Source of the DNA: Betaproteobacteria bacterium | GTDB lineage: Bacteria > Pseudomonadota > Gammaproteobacteria > Burkholderiales > SG8-41 | Reading direction: 5' to 3' | Assembly: GCA_025363575.1 (NCBI GenBank) | Contig: JANYDM010000123.1 | Span: 21,736-85,735, forward strand | Length of the DNA stretch: 64,000 nt | In this document: positions 28,679-37,391 of the stretch, one piece after another | Layout: each line of letters begins with the position of its first letter | Position numbering within the stretch: the first letter of the stretch is position 1 | Notes under the pieces: model-generated | The model's input: the letters and a program-made list of their open reading frames with translations, nothing else | Told to the model about the DNA's origin: nothing | Databases searched by the model: none | Translations under genes and position numbers: made by a program

Positions 28679-28948
28679 TAAGAGTCCCTAACACAAGGAA
28701 ACACGTGTGCGTTGCTGCCAGATGGGGTGAGGGCAAGGCGCCCGGTGAAGGCAATAGTCATTCTATTGCCAAGACGAGCAATGCGGCCATCGCCGATTCT
28801 GGCTGCAACCTCCGGGCTGGCACGAGTTTTGGCTCATAACTTTGTCGCAAGCCACTTACCTAGAATGACTAAGTTGCGTGTCTTGCTTCGCGTTCTGAGC
28901 CAAAATCGTGACAGCGCATCACGCGTTTCCTTGTGTTAGGGCCTCTAA
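28679..28948. mobile_element. MITE-like nested palindromic element (~270 bp)
   Basis: Terminal inverted repeats of about 25 bp with two mismatches lie at 28681-28705 and 28922-28946; the core is CCCTAACACAAGGAAAC and its reverse complement. A possible 3-bp duplication TAA flanks the ends (28679-28681 and 28946-28948). Inside are further paired segments: TAGTCATTCTA (28755-28765) with its exact complement at 28861-28871, CACGAGTTTTGGCTCA (28821-28836) with TGAGCCAAAATCGTG (28896-28910), and the hairpin GGCAATAG-TCATT-CTATTGCC (28750-28770). No credible protein is encoded. It is probably a non-autonomous miniature element; a structured RNA is the alternative. Confidence 0.75.
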
Positions 28949-28949
28949 G

Positions 28950-29918
28950 TCACTCCGTGAATAACTGGTCGGCGCGCGTAAAAGTCCAGGTGCGGGTGAT
29001 GCTAAGGATGTCAGTATCTTTGGAGATATCGGCGGGGAACGCCGCGTAAGGCGCCGCTAGCTGAACGATGCGGCGCGCGGCGTCGTCCAGAACCTTCTGC
29101 CCCGACGAGCGGTTGATTTCTATGTTGTCGACTGTGCCGTCGGGCTTGATCGACACCGTGAGTTGCAAGCTGCCGTAAATCTTCTGGTCCTTCGCTGCTT
29201 CCGGGTAGTTGACCGTGCCGATGCGCTCGATTTTCTGGCGCCAGTCCTCGATGTAGCGCGCGAAGCGGAATTCCTGCGCGCGCGCGCCGACAAAACGCCG
29301 GCGCGGCCGCTTCTGGTACGCGTCCCAATCCTTCGAGATCTGCGCTTCCAGACGCGCGATCTCGAGGCTCTTGTTCATGATGTCCGCGACATTGGGCGCG
29401 ACCTTGGGCTCGGCCTGCGGATCGGGTTGCGTCGCCGCCGCGTCGACCCTGGCCTTGGACTGGATTTGCGTCAGCAATTTCTTCGCCTCGACTTCCAGTT
29501 GCTCGACGCGCTTGGATTCCATCGTAAGTTCTGTTGTCTGCTTGTCGTCGCGCGTGACCGGCAACGGGCTCTTGGCGCGGCGGTCGAGATCGGTATTGCC
29601 GCCGCCGTCGAGATTGTGTTGCGCGACTGTATCGGCATGCAGCGGACGCGTGGTCGACCGCGAATTGACCAACACCACTTCAAGCGCGGGCGTGCTGTTG
29701 TCGATTCTGGAAAGATCCGGCATGCGAAACGTGATGCCGAATATTACGAACGCATGCAGGACTATGGACGCTGCGACCGCGTATTGAAGGCGCGACTGGT
29801 CATCCATCGCCGGTAGCGCAAGCTTGAGCGCAGACAACCTGTCTGCGAACGACAAATGATCCAGTGGGTTCAAGCTTCTCCCCAGCGGCAACGCTCTGGT
29901 CGAGCCGAATGAGCTCAT
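28950..29918 (-). CDS. TonB-family energy transducer-like protein
   Basis: A 322-residue protein with one N-terminal membrane helix (AVAASIVLHAFVIFGITF at ~48-65), a coiled, charged middle (LTMESKRVEQLEVEAKKLL) and a C-terminal TonB-like domain (YPEAAKDQKIYGSLQLTVSI, then PDGTVDNIEINRSSG). Such proteins can pass proton-motive energy to outer-membrane receptors; no ExbB/ExbD genes are nearby, so the coupling partner is not visible. It is in the same direction as the RNB gene upstream and aroE downstream. Its stop codon touches the right edge of the MITE-like element. Confidence 0.88.
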   Translation of the reverse strand: MSSFGSTRALPLGRSLNPLDHLSFADRLSALKLALPAMDDQSRLQYAVAASIVLHAFVIFGITFRMPDLSRIDNSTPALEVVLVNSRSTTRPLHADTVAQHNLDGGGNTDLDRRAKSPLPVTRDDKQTTELTMESKRVEQLEVEAKKLLTQIQSKARVDAAATQPDPQAEPKVAPNVADIMNKSLEIARLEAQISKDWDAYQKRPRRRFVGARAQEFRFARYIEDWRQKIERIGTVNYPEAAKDQKIYGSLQLTVSIKPDGTVDNIEINRSSGQKVLDDAARRIVQLAAPYAAFPADISKDTDILSITRTWTFTRADQLFTE

Positions 29919-30030
29919 GGCGCCCTATTCTACGCAAGATTTGCAATGGTGTACATAAATACCTTATTTGACAGGTATTTGCAATATCTATTTAAGGTCA
30001 ATTATAGAAGCAGGGCCCAGCGCGGATGCG

Positions 30031-31881
30031 TTAGCAGGCACTTACCGAAGATTCGAACTCGGCATGCAGAGTGAGTTCCCAGGGATCCACCCGGGATATC
30101 GCCAGCCTGACGGCGTCGCCGGGCCGGCCGTCCTGCAGCGAGGGCACGCGCAAAACGAGGGGTAACCGATTGCAGCGCACGAGGTTGTCCCGGATCACCG
30201 TGCCCTCCAGTACAACGGCATTTTCCTGCTCTATCCAGCGCAGGCACCAGTAGCGCTCCATGTTGCGCTGGAATTCGGCATAGGCCTCGTACGCGAGCTC
30301 GAACTCGCGCAACGCGGCGAGCAACCCTTCGTCGCCCGCCGGGTAAGGCGCCGGCTCGCCCGCGAACAGCGCGAGCAATTGACGCTGGTTTATGAGGTCG
30401 ACGTAACGGCGCAGCGGCGAGCTCGACCATGCGTATTGCGCGACACCCAGACCGTCATGCCGCGATGCGACGGTCGTCATGCGCGCGACGCCGTTGCTCT
30501 GCGCGCGATACAGCCCAGCATAGCCCGCCTGCGCCAGCCGGCCGCCCCATTCGCTGTTGGCATAAATCATCAACTCGGACACCACTTTGTCGATCGGCGA
30601 GCCGCGCCGGCGCTCGACGATGCGAACGTGGCCGGCATCGACATAAAAATTATATTCGGCGCGCTGAATTTCACCCTCGACATCCGCCTTGCCGCGCGCA
30701 GCCTGCAAGTGCAGCGCGAAATGCCACAAGTATTTCAATTCGGCGCCGAACTCGTGCGCGATTGCGCCGGCGGCCAGCGTTTCGGCATTGAAGACCTGTT
30801 CCAGCGCGCCTATGCGCAGGTTGGCCGCGATGGGCACCAGCTCGCAGCGGCTGCGCGTGCCGACGACCGCTCCGTCTGCGCCGACTTCGGCATAGAGCGA
30901 GAGCGCGCAGCGCTCGGCACCGGCGGCGAGCGTGAATGCAACCACGGCGGAGTCCGGCAGCATGGTGATTTTCTGCCCGGGAAAGTAGACGGTCGACAGC
31001 CTTTCGCGCGCGATCGCCTCGACCGCCGAGCCCGCCGCGATGCCCAGCGCGGGGGCGGCGATATGGATGCCGACTTCCATGTGGCCGTTGGCCAGCTGCG
31101 TCACCGAAAATGCATCGTCGATCTCGGTCGTCGTCTCGTCGTCGATGCTGAACGCCCTTACCCCTGCGCGCGGCAGATCGACGGGAGCAACGACAGGCGA
31201 TGCCGCATCAAAGCCGGCGCCGCGCGGGAAGTGCTCGAACAGAAAACGATTCAGATGATAATCGTGCGGCGACGCCAGCCCGCCGCAGTTCGCCAGCACG
31301 CGCGCCGGCGAAAGCTTTGTCTGCTCGCATGCGGCTTCGAGCGCTTTCCATTCGAGCGTGTTCTTGTCAGGCCCGTACAGGAGTTTCGCGATCAACGGCT
31401 GAAACTCCGGTGGCAGGCGACCGGCGGCGAGGTCGTCGGCCCAGCGTTGCTTTTGTCCTGCCTGCAGCCGCTTTTTCTCGACGCTCGCAAGCGCAGCTTT
31501 CAACGCGTCCGCGGGCGCTGCTTTATAGCGGCCTTTGCCTTTTTTGTAAAAATACATCGGCGCGCTATGCAGCTTGTATAGCAAGCCTGCCGCCTCGAGC
31601 GCGGCCGGCACATGGCCGAAATATTCGCGCCCGAGGATGTCGAACGAAAACTCGTCGGGGCCGCAGCACTGCCACAGGAAATCGACGTCTACTGCCTCGG
31701 CGACTTTTTGCGCAGCTTCGCTAAACGCGCCCAGCGCCGGCTGCTCGAAACGCAGCAGCACCGCGGACGACTTGATCTTGCTGCGCTTGCCGTGCGGCGC
31801 TTCGACCTGCAGCGAAGTGTCGTTATCGGCGAGCACGGCGCCGACCTTGAAAGTGCCTTCTTCTTCGTAAAAAACGTTCAT
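30031..31881 (-). CDS. RNB-domain exoribonuclease (RNase II/R family)
   Basis: A 616-residue protein. The N-terminal ~200 residues form a divergent RNA-binding part. The RNB catalytic domain starts near AFSIDDETTTEIDDAFSV, which carries the acidic Mg-binding residues, and continues with GIHIAAPALGIAAG and VYFPGQKITMLPD. It is shorter than RNase R and resembles the betaproteobacterial RNB protein found before tonB-aroE. It degrades RNA 3'-5'; physiological targets are unknown. An AATACC/GGTATT hairpin sits just past its stop (about 29960-29983). Confidence 0.88.
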   Translation of the reverse strand: MNVFYEEEGTFKVGAVLADNDTSLQVEAPHGKRSKIKSSAVLLRFEQPALGAFSEAAQKVAEAVDVDFLWQCCGPDEFSFDILGREYFGHVPAALEAAGLLYKLHSAPMYFYKKGKGRYKAAPADALKAALASVEKKRLQAGQKQRWADDLAAGRLPPEFQPLIAKLLYGPDKNTLEWKALEAACEQTKLSPARVLANCGGLASPHDYHLNRFLFEHFPRGAGFDAASPVVAPVDLPRAGVRAFSIDDETTTEIDDAFSVTQLANGHMEVGIHIAAPALGIAAGSAVEAIARERLSTVYFPGQKITMLPDSAVVAFTLAAGAERCALSLYAEVGADGAVVGTRSRCELVPIAANLRIGALEQVFNAETLAAGAIAHEFGAELKYLWHFALHLQAARGKADVEGEIQRAEYNFYVDAGHVRIVERRRGSPIDKVVSELMIYANSEWGGRLAQAGYAGLYRAQSNGVARMTTVASRHDGLGVAQYAWSSSPLRRYVDLINQRQLLALFAGEPAPYPAGDEGLLAALREFELAYEAYAEFQRNMERYWCLRWIEQENAVVLEGTVIRDNLVRCNRLPLVLRVPSLQDGRPGDAVRLAISRVDPWELTLHAEFESSVSAC

Positions 31882-31912
31882 GGGATTTAGCGGACCGCGG
31901 CGCGGCGCGGAA

Positions 31913-32548
31913 TTACTTGCGCGACTCGAGCGCGAGCCGCACGGCGAGCCCGGCCAGCACCATGCCCATGACCCAGCCCTGCAATTTGAGCCACAGCGGG
32001 CGCGCGGCGAGCCAGCCCGCGATTGCGCTTGCCGCCATCACGGACAACAAGAGATCGACGATGGCGCAAATGGCGATTTGCACGAAACCCAGCGTGATTA
32101 TCTGCGTCAGCACCGAGCCCTGTGCGCTGTCGATGAACTGCGGCAGCAGCGCGACGTAGAACATCGCGACCTTGGGGTTGAGCAGGCTCGTAATCAGCGC
32201 CATGCGAAACAGGCCGCCGTCCGATGCCGGCGTGATTGCCGCAGGATCGACGCCCAGCGCAATGCCGGGCTTGAGCGCATTCCACGCCATCCACAGCAGG
32301 TAGGCCGCGCCGGCATATTTGACGATATCGAATGCGAGCGGCACCGCGAACAGCAGCGCGCTCAACCCGCATGCGCTGGCCAGCATGTGCGCAGTAAACC
32401 CGAGCGTCGTTCCCGCCAGCGAAACGACACCGGCGCGCCGTCCCTGGCACAACGTGCGCGACATCAGGTAGGCCATGTTGGGTCCCGGCGTCAGCGCGAG
32501 CAGCAGTGCGGCGAGAGAGAACAGGACAAGGTCGTGCGGCGCGATCAT
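31913..32548 (-). CDS. LysE/RhtB family amino-acid exporter
   Basis: A 211-residue inner-membrane protein with about six hydrophobic helices. The signature LALTPGPNMAYLMSRT near the N terminus and LASACGLSALLF, then LLNPKVAMFYVALLPQF, identify the RhtB/LysE exporter family. The substrate (amino acid or related metabolite) is unknown. I chose the ATG at 32548, which begins the conserved MIAPHDLVLFSL; a TTG at 32581 would add 11 residues. It is likely co-transcribed with the esterase and amidase upstream. Confidence 0.9.
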   Translation of the reverse strand: MIAPHDLVLFSLAALLLALTPGPNMAYLMSRTLCQGRRAGVVSLAGTTLGFTAHMLASACGLSALLFAVPLAFDIVKYAGAAYLLWMAWNALKPGIALGVDPAAITPASDGGLFRMALITSLLNPKVAMFYVALLPQFIDSAQGSVLTQIITLGFVQIAICAIVDLLLSVMAASAIAGWLAARPLWLKLQGWVMGMVLAGLAVRLALESRK

Positions 32549-32601
32549 GCGGAAATCGTGGGACGTGACGGAGAACTGCAATTATACGGGCAGCCGGCAG
32601 C

Positions 32602-33174
32602 TCAGTCGCCGTTTCCGCCGCTTTCGGCGCAGAATTCGAGGACCGGATCGATGTAGTCGGCGAAATCGCTGCAGCCGTGGTCGCCGCCTTCGATCACAAT
32701 CTGCCGCGCGCCGCGATAACGCGTCAGGGCGTCGCGATAGTCGAGCACTTCGTCGCCGGTCTCGACGATCAGCAGGTAACACCGGGGATCGATCGCCGCA
32801 ACTTCAAGCGTGCGCAACTCCTCCACGTGCTCCAGAGTGAAATCGTATTCCTCGCCGTTGTGGAAATTTTTCTGGCGCCCGACGTGGCTGGCCAGCAGGT
32901 CGTACGGCCGCACCGCCGGATTGACGAGCACTGCGCGCAATGCGAAACGTTCGGCGAGCCAGGTCGCGTAATAGCCGCCGAGCGAACTGCCGACGAGCGC
33001 GGCGCGCGGATGCTTGACCGCAAGAGACTCGAGCAGCCTGACGGCGGCGGCTGGCGAATGCGGCAGCGCAGGCGCAAGAAACCCCGGCTTGCCGCGCGCG
33101 GCCAGCCCGTCGTGCAGGACTTTCGCCTTGAACGAAGCCGGCGAACTATTGAAGCCGTGAATATAGATGATCAC
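32602..33174 (-). CDS. YqiA-like alpha/beta-fold esterase
   Basis: A 190-residue cytosolic hydrolase. The start IIYIHGFNSSPASFKAK matches YqiA-type esterases; the nucleophile elbow is GSSLGGYYA, the acid ETGDEVL and the histidine GGDHGCSDF. It starts at GTG 33174 overlapping the amidase stop by 4 bp (GTGA), so a longer start reading into the amidase is rejected. The family cleaves short acyl esters or thioesters; the native substrate is unknown. Confidence 0.88.
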   Translation of the reverse strand: MIIYIHGFNSSPASFKAKVLHDGLAARGKPGFLAPALPHSPAAAVRLLESLAVKHPRAALVGSSLGGYYATWLAERFALRAVLVNPAVRPYDLLASHVGRQKNFHNGEEYDFTLEHVEELRTLEVAAIDPRCYLLIVETGDEVLDYRDALTRYRGARQIVIEGGDHGCSDFADYIDPVLEFCAESGGNGD

Positions 33175-34355
33175 GCCGCAATCCGGCGCGCGAGCTCGAG
33201 CAGCAGCGTGTCGTTCCCGCGCGCGGCGATCAGCGACAATCCCAGCGGGCAACCGTCGAACGTTGCCAGCGGCATGCTGAGTTGCGGCAACCGCGCGAGC
33301 CCGGCGATGCACAGTAGGCTCATCGCGCGCGTGCGGAAATCATCGAGCGATGCGACCGGCGTGCCGCGCAGCGGCGCGATGGTATGCACCGTCGGCAGGA
33401 CGAGCACGGCGTTATCGCGCAACAGCTCCGCCATATGCCGCGCGATATTTTCGCGCTCGGTCTTGAGCGGCGCAACGACATCCCCGGTGATCGTCGCGGC
33501 CCATGCGAAGCGCTCGCGCACGCCGGGTCCGAGTCGCGGCCGGGTTCTGGTGATCCACTCCCCGTGCTGTGCCCACGCTTCGGCGCCCTGCAGCGTGCGG
33601 AACACCTGGAACCATTGCGGCAGTCCGCCTGCGGCCACGGTGACGTGCCGCAGTTTGCCCAGCGCAGCGGTTACGCGCGCAAGCGCGGGTGCGAATTGAC
33701 TCGCGACGTCTCTGTCGACCAGCGCAAACGCATCTTCGGCATATAACAAAGCGCCGGGTTTGGCCGCTGGTGCATCATCCCGCAACAAGACGCGGCTCAC
33801 GCGCTCAAGCATCCCGGCATCGCGCGCAAAGCACCCGGCAACATCGAAGCTCGCCGCCAACGCGCACGCGCCGTCGAGCGATATGCGCGCGTGCGACGGC
33901 CGCAGACCGTAGATGCCGCAGAAAGCCGCCGGCGCGCGCACCGAGCCGCCGGTGTCCGACCCCAGGGCGAAATCGACGAGCCCGCCCGCGACCGCCGCCG
34001 CGGAACCGCTGGAAGAGCCGCCGGGTATACGTCCGGGCGCGTTCACATTGACCGGCGTGCCGTAATGCGGATTTTCGCCGTTCAGGCTGTAGGCAAGTTC
34101 ATCGGTGTGGGTTTTGCCGGCGACAGACGCGCCGGCATCGAGCAGGCTCTGCACTGCGGGCGCAGTCATCCTGGCTGCGTCGTGCGTCCCGAGCCAGTCC
34201 GGGCTGCCGAACCCCGTCTTGCAGCCGGCCACATCGTAAAGATCCTTGATGCCGCACATGAGACCCGCGAGCGGCCCGGTTGCCGCGCCCGCAACTTCAA
34301 TATGCGTGTGGCGGCAGAACGCATCCAGCGCGTCGCGATCGAGCAGGTTTTTCAT
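33171..34355 (-). CDS. Amidase signature family hydrolase
   Basis: A 394-residue enzyme with the Ser-cisSer-Lys triad: K37 in CGIKDLYDV, S114 in GGSSSGSAAAVAGG, S138 in GSDTGGSVRAPA. It lacks the C-terminal features of GatA and there is no gatB/gatC nearby, so it is a free-standing amidase. Substrate is unknown; members hydrolyse aliphatic or aryl amides. It is the first gene of the leftward series and divergent from the HdrC-like gene across 84 bp. Confidence 0.92.
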   Translation of the reverse strand: MKNLLDRDALDAFCRHTHIEVAGAATGPLAGLMCGIKDLYDVAGCKTGFGSPDWLGTHDAARMTAPAVQSLLDAGASVAGKTHTDELAYSLNGENPHYGTPVNVNAPGRIPGGSSSGSAAAVAGGLVDFALGSDTGGSVRAPAAFCGIYGLRPSHARISLDGACALAASFDVAGCFARDAGMLERVSRVLLRDDAPAAKPGALLYAEDAFALVDRDVASQFAPALARVTAALGKLRHVTVAAGGLPQWFQVFRTLQGAEAWAQHGEWITRTRPRLGPGVRERFAWAATITGDVVAPLKTERENIARHMAELLRDNAVLVLPTVHTIAPLRGTPVASLDDFRTRAMSLLCIAGLARLPQLSMPLATFDGCPLGLSLIAARGNDTLLLELARRIAA

Positions 34356-34439
34356 CCGCGCATTTTACCGTCCGCGGGACCGGCCGGCGGCCTGTGCTAA
34401 CATTTCCCGCTCGCCTGTATCCGGACAGATCGTCAGCGC

Positions 34440-34868
34440 ATGAAATCCGCAACCGACCGCTTGCTGGCCTATATCGAAAGCAACATCGAGCGCACGCTCG
34501 TCGATTGCACGACGTGCGGCAAATGCTTCGACGCCTGCCCGATGACTGCGTACTCGGAAAAACTTACGGGCAAGTCGGGCACCGAAATCGTGGCCGGCGT
34601 GCATGGCTTGCTGCGCGGCACGGGCGGCACGCCGGAAGCCGTCGAATGGACACGGCTCTGCACCCAGTCGGCAGTGTGCATCCCGGCGTGTCCCGAGAAC
34701 ATCAACCCGATGCTGATGATGCGCCTGTCGCGCATCACTGCGCTCGGCTCGACGGGCGGCCCCGCGCTGATGGCGGACGGCAAGCGCGATCCGAATTTTT
34801 TCCGCCGCATCAACGCATTTGCGGCCTTGCAGTTTTCCGCGGCGGAAATCGCGGAGCAGCAGCGCTGA
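34440..34868 (+). CDS. HdrC-like ferredoxin with atypical second cluster
   Basis: A 142-residue iron-sulfur protein resembling subunit C of heterodisulfide reductases and related FeS dehydrogenase modules. The first cluster motif is complete: C23, C26, C29, C33 (DCTTCGKCFDACP). The second has only three cysteines: C74, C80 and C84 (LCTQSAVCIPACP), with serine at position 77 where the usual cysteine would be. The second site may therefore hold a 3Fe-4S cluster, be serine-ligated, or be lost. The stop overlaps the start of the HdrB-like gene by 1 bp (TGATG), so the two proteins probably form a complex. Confidence 0.85.
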   Translation: MKSATDRLLAYIESNIERTLVDCTTCGKCFDACPMTAYSEKLTGKSGTEIVAGVHGLLRGTGGTPEAVEWTRLCTQSAVCIPACPENINPMLMMRLSRITALGSTGGPALMADGKRDPNFFRRINAFAALQFSAAEIAEQQR

Positions 34869-35719
34869 TGGAAACAAAGCGCGAGCGCGTCGTTTTCTGG
34901 TACGGCTGCAACGCCATTCGCCACGGCGACATCATCCACAGCGCGATGGAAGTGCTGCGCGCCGTCGGCATTGAATCGGACGCGACTGGCGGCCCCGCCT
35001 ACTGCTGCGGCACGTCTAAAGACGGCAATCTCGACGCCGCAGCCGGCATGGCGGCGCGCACAATAGAAAAATTCAACGCCGCGGGCCGCGATAAGGTCGT
35101 GACCTGGTGCCCGTCGTGCCACCGTCACATGGGCACGTTCATGAGCGGCGTCAACACCGCGAATTTCGAGGTATCGCACATCACCGAGATGCTGCACGCG
35201 CGCCGCCATCTGCTGGCGCCGCTGCTCACGCATGCAATCGAACGCCGCGTCGTGCTGCACGCGCATACCGGGTTTCACGAAGTCGACGCCTATCCGCTGG
35301 TCGCCGATCTGCTGCGGCTGATACCCGGCCTCGAACTGGTTGTCACGGACTATGCGGCACCTGGCCACATGTGCTCTGCACTGGCAGCAGTGCCGGCCGC
35401 GCTCAAGGACGTCGTGCGGAAATCGGTCGAACTGTGCGCGGCGCATGGCAGCGACACGCTGGTGACGGTGTTCCACGCGTGCCAGCGCAATCTGTGCGGC
35501 CTCGCGACGACTGACGGCATCAAGGTAATCAACTACGTCAATCTCCTGAGCGAGGCACTCGGCGTGCAGCCGCCGCGGGACGAGTATGCGGAGTGGAAAA
35601 ACGCCGGCTCCGAGGCCGCCATCATGGCCAGCGTCGGCCCCGACCGCATCGCCCGGATAGGCGCCGAATTTTTTGCGAAACAAGTCCTGCCGGAACTGCG
35701 CAAGCTGCCTGAAAAGTAG
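34868..35719 (+). CDS. HdrB-like (CCG-domain) iron-sulfur protein
   Basis: A 283-residue protein. The N-terminal CCG domain fits the consensus exactly: C14, then C46-C47 (AYCCGTS), then C81 and C84 (WCPSCHRH), the set that binds the non-cubane cluster in HdrB. The second CCG copy is degenerate, with C169 (GHMCSAL) and C205/C210 (ACQRNLC) but no paired CC. A disulfide reductase or electron-transfer subunit role is inferred. No HdrA or other flavin subunit is adjacent. Translation is coupled to the HdrC-like gene; ggt follows 30 bp later. Confidence 0.87.
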   Translation: METKRERVVFWYGCNAIRHGDIIHSAMEVLRAVGIESDATGGPAYCCGTSKDGNLDAAAGMAARTIEKFNAAGRDKVVTWCPSCHRHMGTFMSGVNTANFEVSHITEMLHARRHLLAPLLTHAIERRVVLHAHTGFHEVDAYPLVADLLRLIPGLELVVTDYAAPGHMCSALAAVPAALKDVVRKSVELCAAHGSDTLVTVFHACQRNLCGLATTDGIKVINYVNLLSEALGVQPPRDEYAEWKNAGSEAAIMASVGPDRIARIGAEFFAKQVLPELRKLPEK

Positions 35720-35749
35720 CGCCGCCCGGTTCCCGCGTCCGAATTTTTC

Positions 35750-37351
35750 ATGAGCGTCAATTCAACGTGGGCGACCCGCGGCATGGTCGTGGCGCCGCAC
35801 GCGCTGGCCGCGCAATCGGGGCTCGCCGTACTGCGCGACGGCGGCAACGCGCTTGAAGCGATGGTCGCTGCGGCAGCGACGATATCGGTCGTCTATCCGC
35901 ATATGAACGGTATCGGCGGCGACAGCTTCTGGCTAATCCACGAGCCGGGTAAGAACGTGACGACCATCGATGCGTGCGGCCGCACCGCGGCGCGCGCGAC
36001 GTTCGATTTCTACCGCGCGCACCAGGTCGACTCCATCCCGATGCGGGGGCCGCTCGCCGCCAACACCGTCGCCGGCACGATCTCCGGCTGGGGGTTGGCG
36101 CTCGATTACAGCAAAAAGCACTGGGACGGGCGCGTGCCGCTCGCGCGTCTGCTCGACGATGCGGTGCACTATGCGGAGCACGGCATCGTCGTGACGCAAA
36201 GCCAACACGCCAACACCGCAGCGAAATTCGCCGAGCTCGCGCACGTGCCGGGGTTCAGCGGGCGTTTTCTGGCAGACGGCGATCCGCCTGCCGCGGGCTC
36301 GCTGATGAAGCAGACCGTGCTCGGTACAACCATGCGGCAACTCTCAAGGTGCGGACTCGCCGATTTTTATGCGGGCGAACTCGCGCGCTCGATCGCCGCC
36401 GATCTGGCCGCGCTCGGCAGTCCGCTGACGCTGGCGGACCTTGAAAGCCACGCCGCGGAACTGCGTGCGCCCGTCACGCTCAAGCACAGTCTTGGCACGC
36501 TTTACAACATGGCGCCGCCGACCCAGGGCACGGCTTCGCTGATGATACTGGGCATACTCGACCGGCTGGAGCTCGGCAAGGTCGCGCCTGACAGCGTCGA
36601 CTACTTGCACCTCGTCGTCGAGGCGACAAAGCAGGCATTTCTCGTACGCAATCGAACCATCACCGATCCCGCGTTCATGACGGTGGAGCCGGCGCAATTG
36701 CTGGAGCCGCAGGCGCTGGCCAAGCTGGCGGCCGCGGTCAAGCGTGACACCGCATTGCCATGGCCCGCGCAGCCGGCGCGCGGCGATACGGTATGGATGG
36801 GCGCGATCGACGGCGCAGGACGCGCGGTCAGTTTCATTCAGAGCATCTATCACGAATTCGGCAGCGGCGTCGTGCTGCCGGGCAGCGGCATCAACTGGCA
36901 GAACCGCGGCTGCAGTTTCTCGCTCGACGCGCGCGCGCTCAATGCATTGCAGCCGCGGCGCAAGCCCTTTCATACGTTGAACCCGGCCCTCGCTCTCTTG
37001 AAGGATGGCCGCACCATCGTCTACGGCACCATGGGCGGCGACGGCCAGCCGCAGACCCAGGCCGCCGTATTTACGCGCTACGCCGTATTCGGCCAGACTA
37101 TGCAGCAGGCGATCTCGGCGCCGCGCTGGCTGCTCGGGCGCACCTGGGGGCGTGCATCCGACACGCTGAAGCTCGAGGCGCGCTTTGATCCGGCGCTCGT
37201 CGCTGCCCTCAAGAAGCGCGGTCACGACATCGAGATGCTGCAGGCGCTGGATGAAACCGTCGGTCACGCCGGCGGTATCGCGCGCCATCCCGGCGGTGCG
37301 CTCGAAGCGGGCTTCGATCCGCGCAGCGACGGCGCGGCCGCGGGCTATTGA
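35750..37351 (+). CDS. Gamma-glutamyltransferase family protein
   Basis: A 533-residue N-terminal-nucleophile hydrolase. The large-subunit region has GGNALEAMVAAAAT and GIGGDSFWLIHEPG. The expected self-cleavage threonine is T347 in RGDTVWMGAIDGAGRAVSF, followed by SIYHEFGSGVVLPGSG and YGTMGGDGQPQTQ. The family hydrolyses or transfers gamma-glutamyl groups (for example from glutathione); some members act on acyl compounds. No signal peptide is visible, unlike classical periplasmic GGT, so a cytosolic role is likely. It sits directly after the HdrC/HdrB-like pair. Confidence 0.9.
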   Translation: MSVNSTWATRGMVVAPHALAAQSGLAVLRDGGNALEAMVAAAATISVVYPHMNGIGGDSFWLIHEPGKNVTTIDACGRTAARATFDFYRAHQVDSIPMRGPLAANTVAGTISGWGLALDYSKKHWDGRVPLARLLDDAVHYAEHGIVVTQSQHANTAAKFAELAHVPGFSGRFLADGDPPAAGSLMKQTVLGTTMRQLSRCGLADFYAGELARSIAADLAALGSPLTLADLESHAAELRAPVTLKHSLGTLYNMAPPTQGTASLMILGILDRLELGKVAPDSVDYLHLVVEATKQAFLVRNRTITDPAFMTVEPAQLLEPQALAKLAAAVKRDTALPWPAQPARGDTVWMGAIDGAGRAVSFIQSIYHEFGSGVVLPGSGINWQNRGCSFSLDARALNALQPRRKPFHTLNPALALLKDGRTIVYGTMGGDGQPQTQAAVFTRYAVFGQTMQQAISAPRWLLGRTWGRASDTLKLEARFDPALVAALKKRGHDIEMLQALDETVGHAGGIARHPGGALEAGFDPRSDGAAAGY

Positions 37352-37391
37352 GCGGAACCGTGCGCGCGTGAACGCATGAGCCAGGAGACGC

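Noticed and set aside
28712..28939. 75-residue frame inside the palindromic element
   Set aside because: It lies within inverted repeats, has no ribosome site and no protein-like composition.
31880..32656. 258-residue plus-strand frame opposite the LysE exporter
   Set aside because: It is a Arg/Gln/His-rich antisense shadow with no signal, motif or ribosome site, while the LysE signature is clear on the minus strand.
32602..33312. Longer start for the esterase inside the amidase gene
   Set aside because: The extra 46 residues are basic and unlike the family; GTG at 33174 gives the normal N terminus.
34280..35719. Single 479-residue protein spanning the HdrC-like gene into the HdrB-like gene
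   Set aside because: The first part is an out-of-frame shadow of the HdrC-like gene; the HdrB-like ATG at 34868 starts the conserved N terminus.
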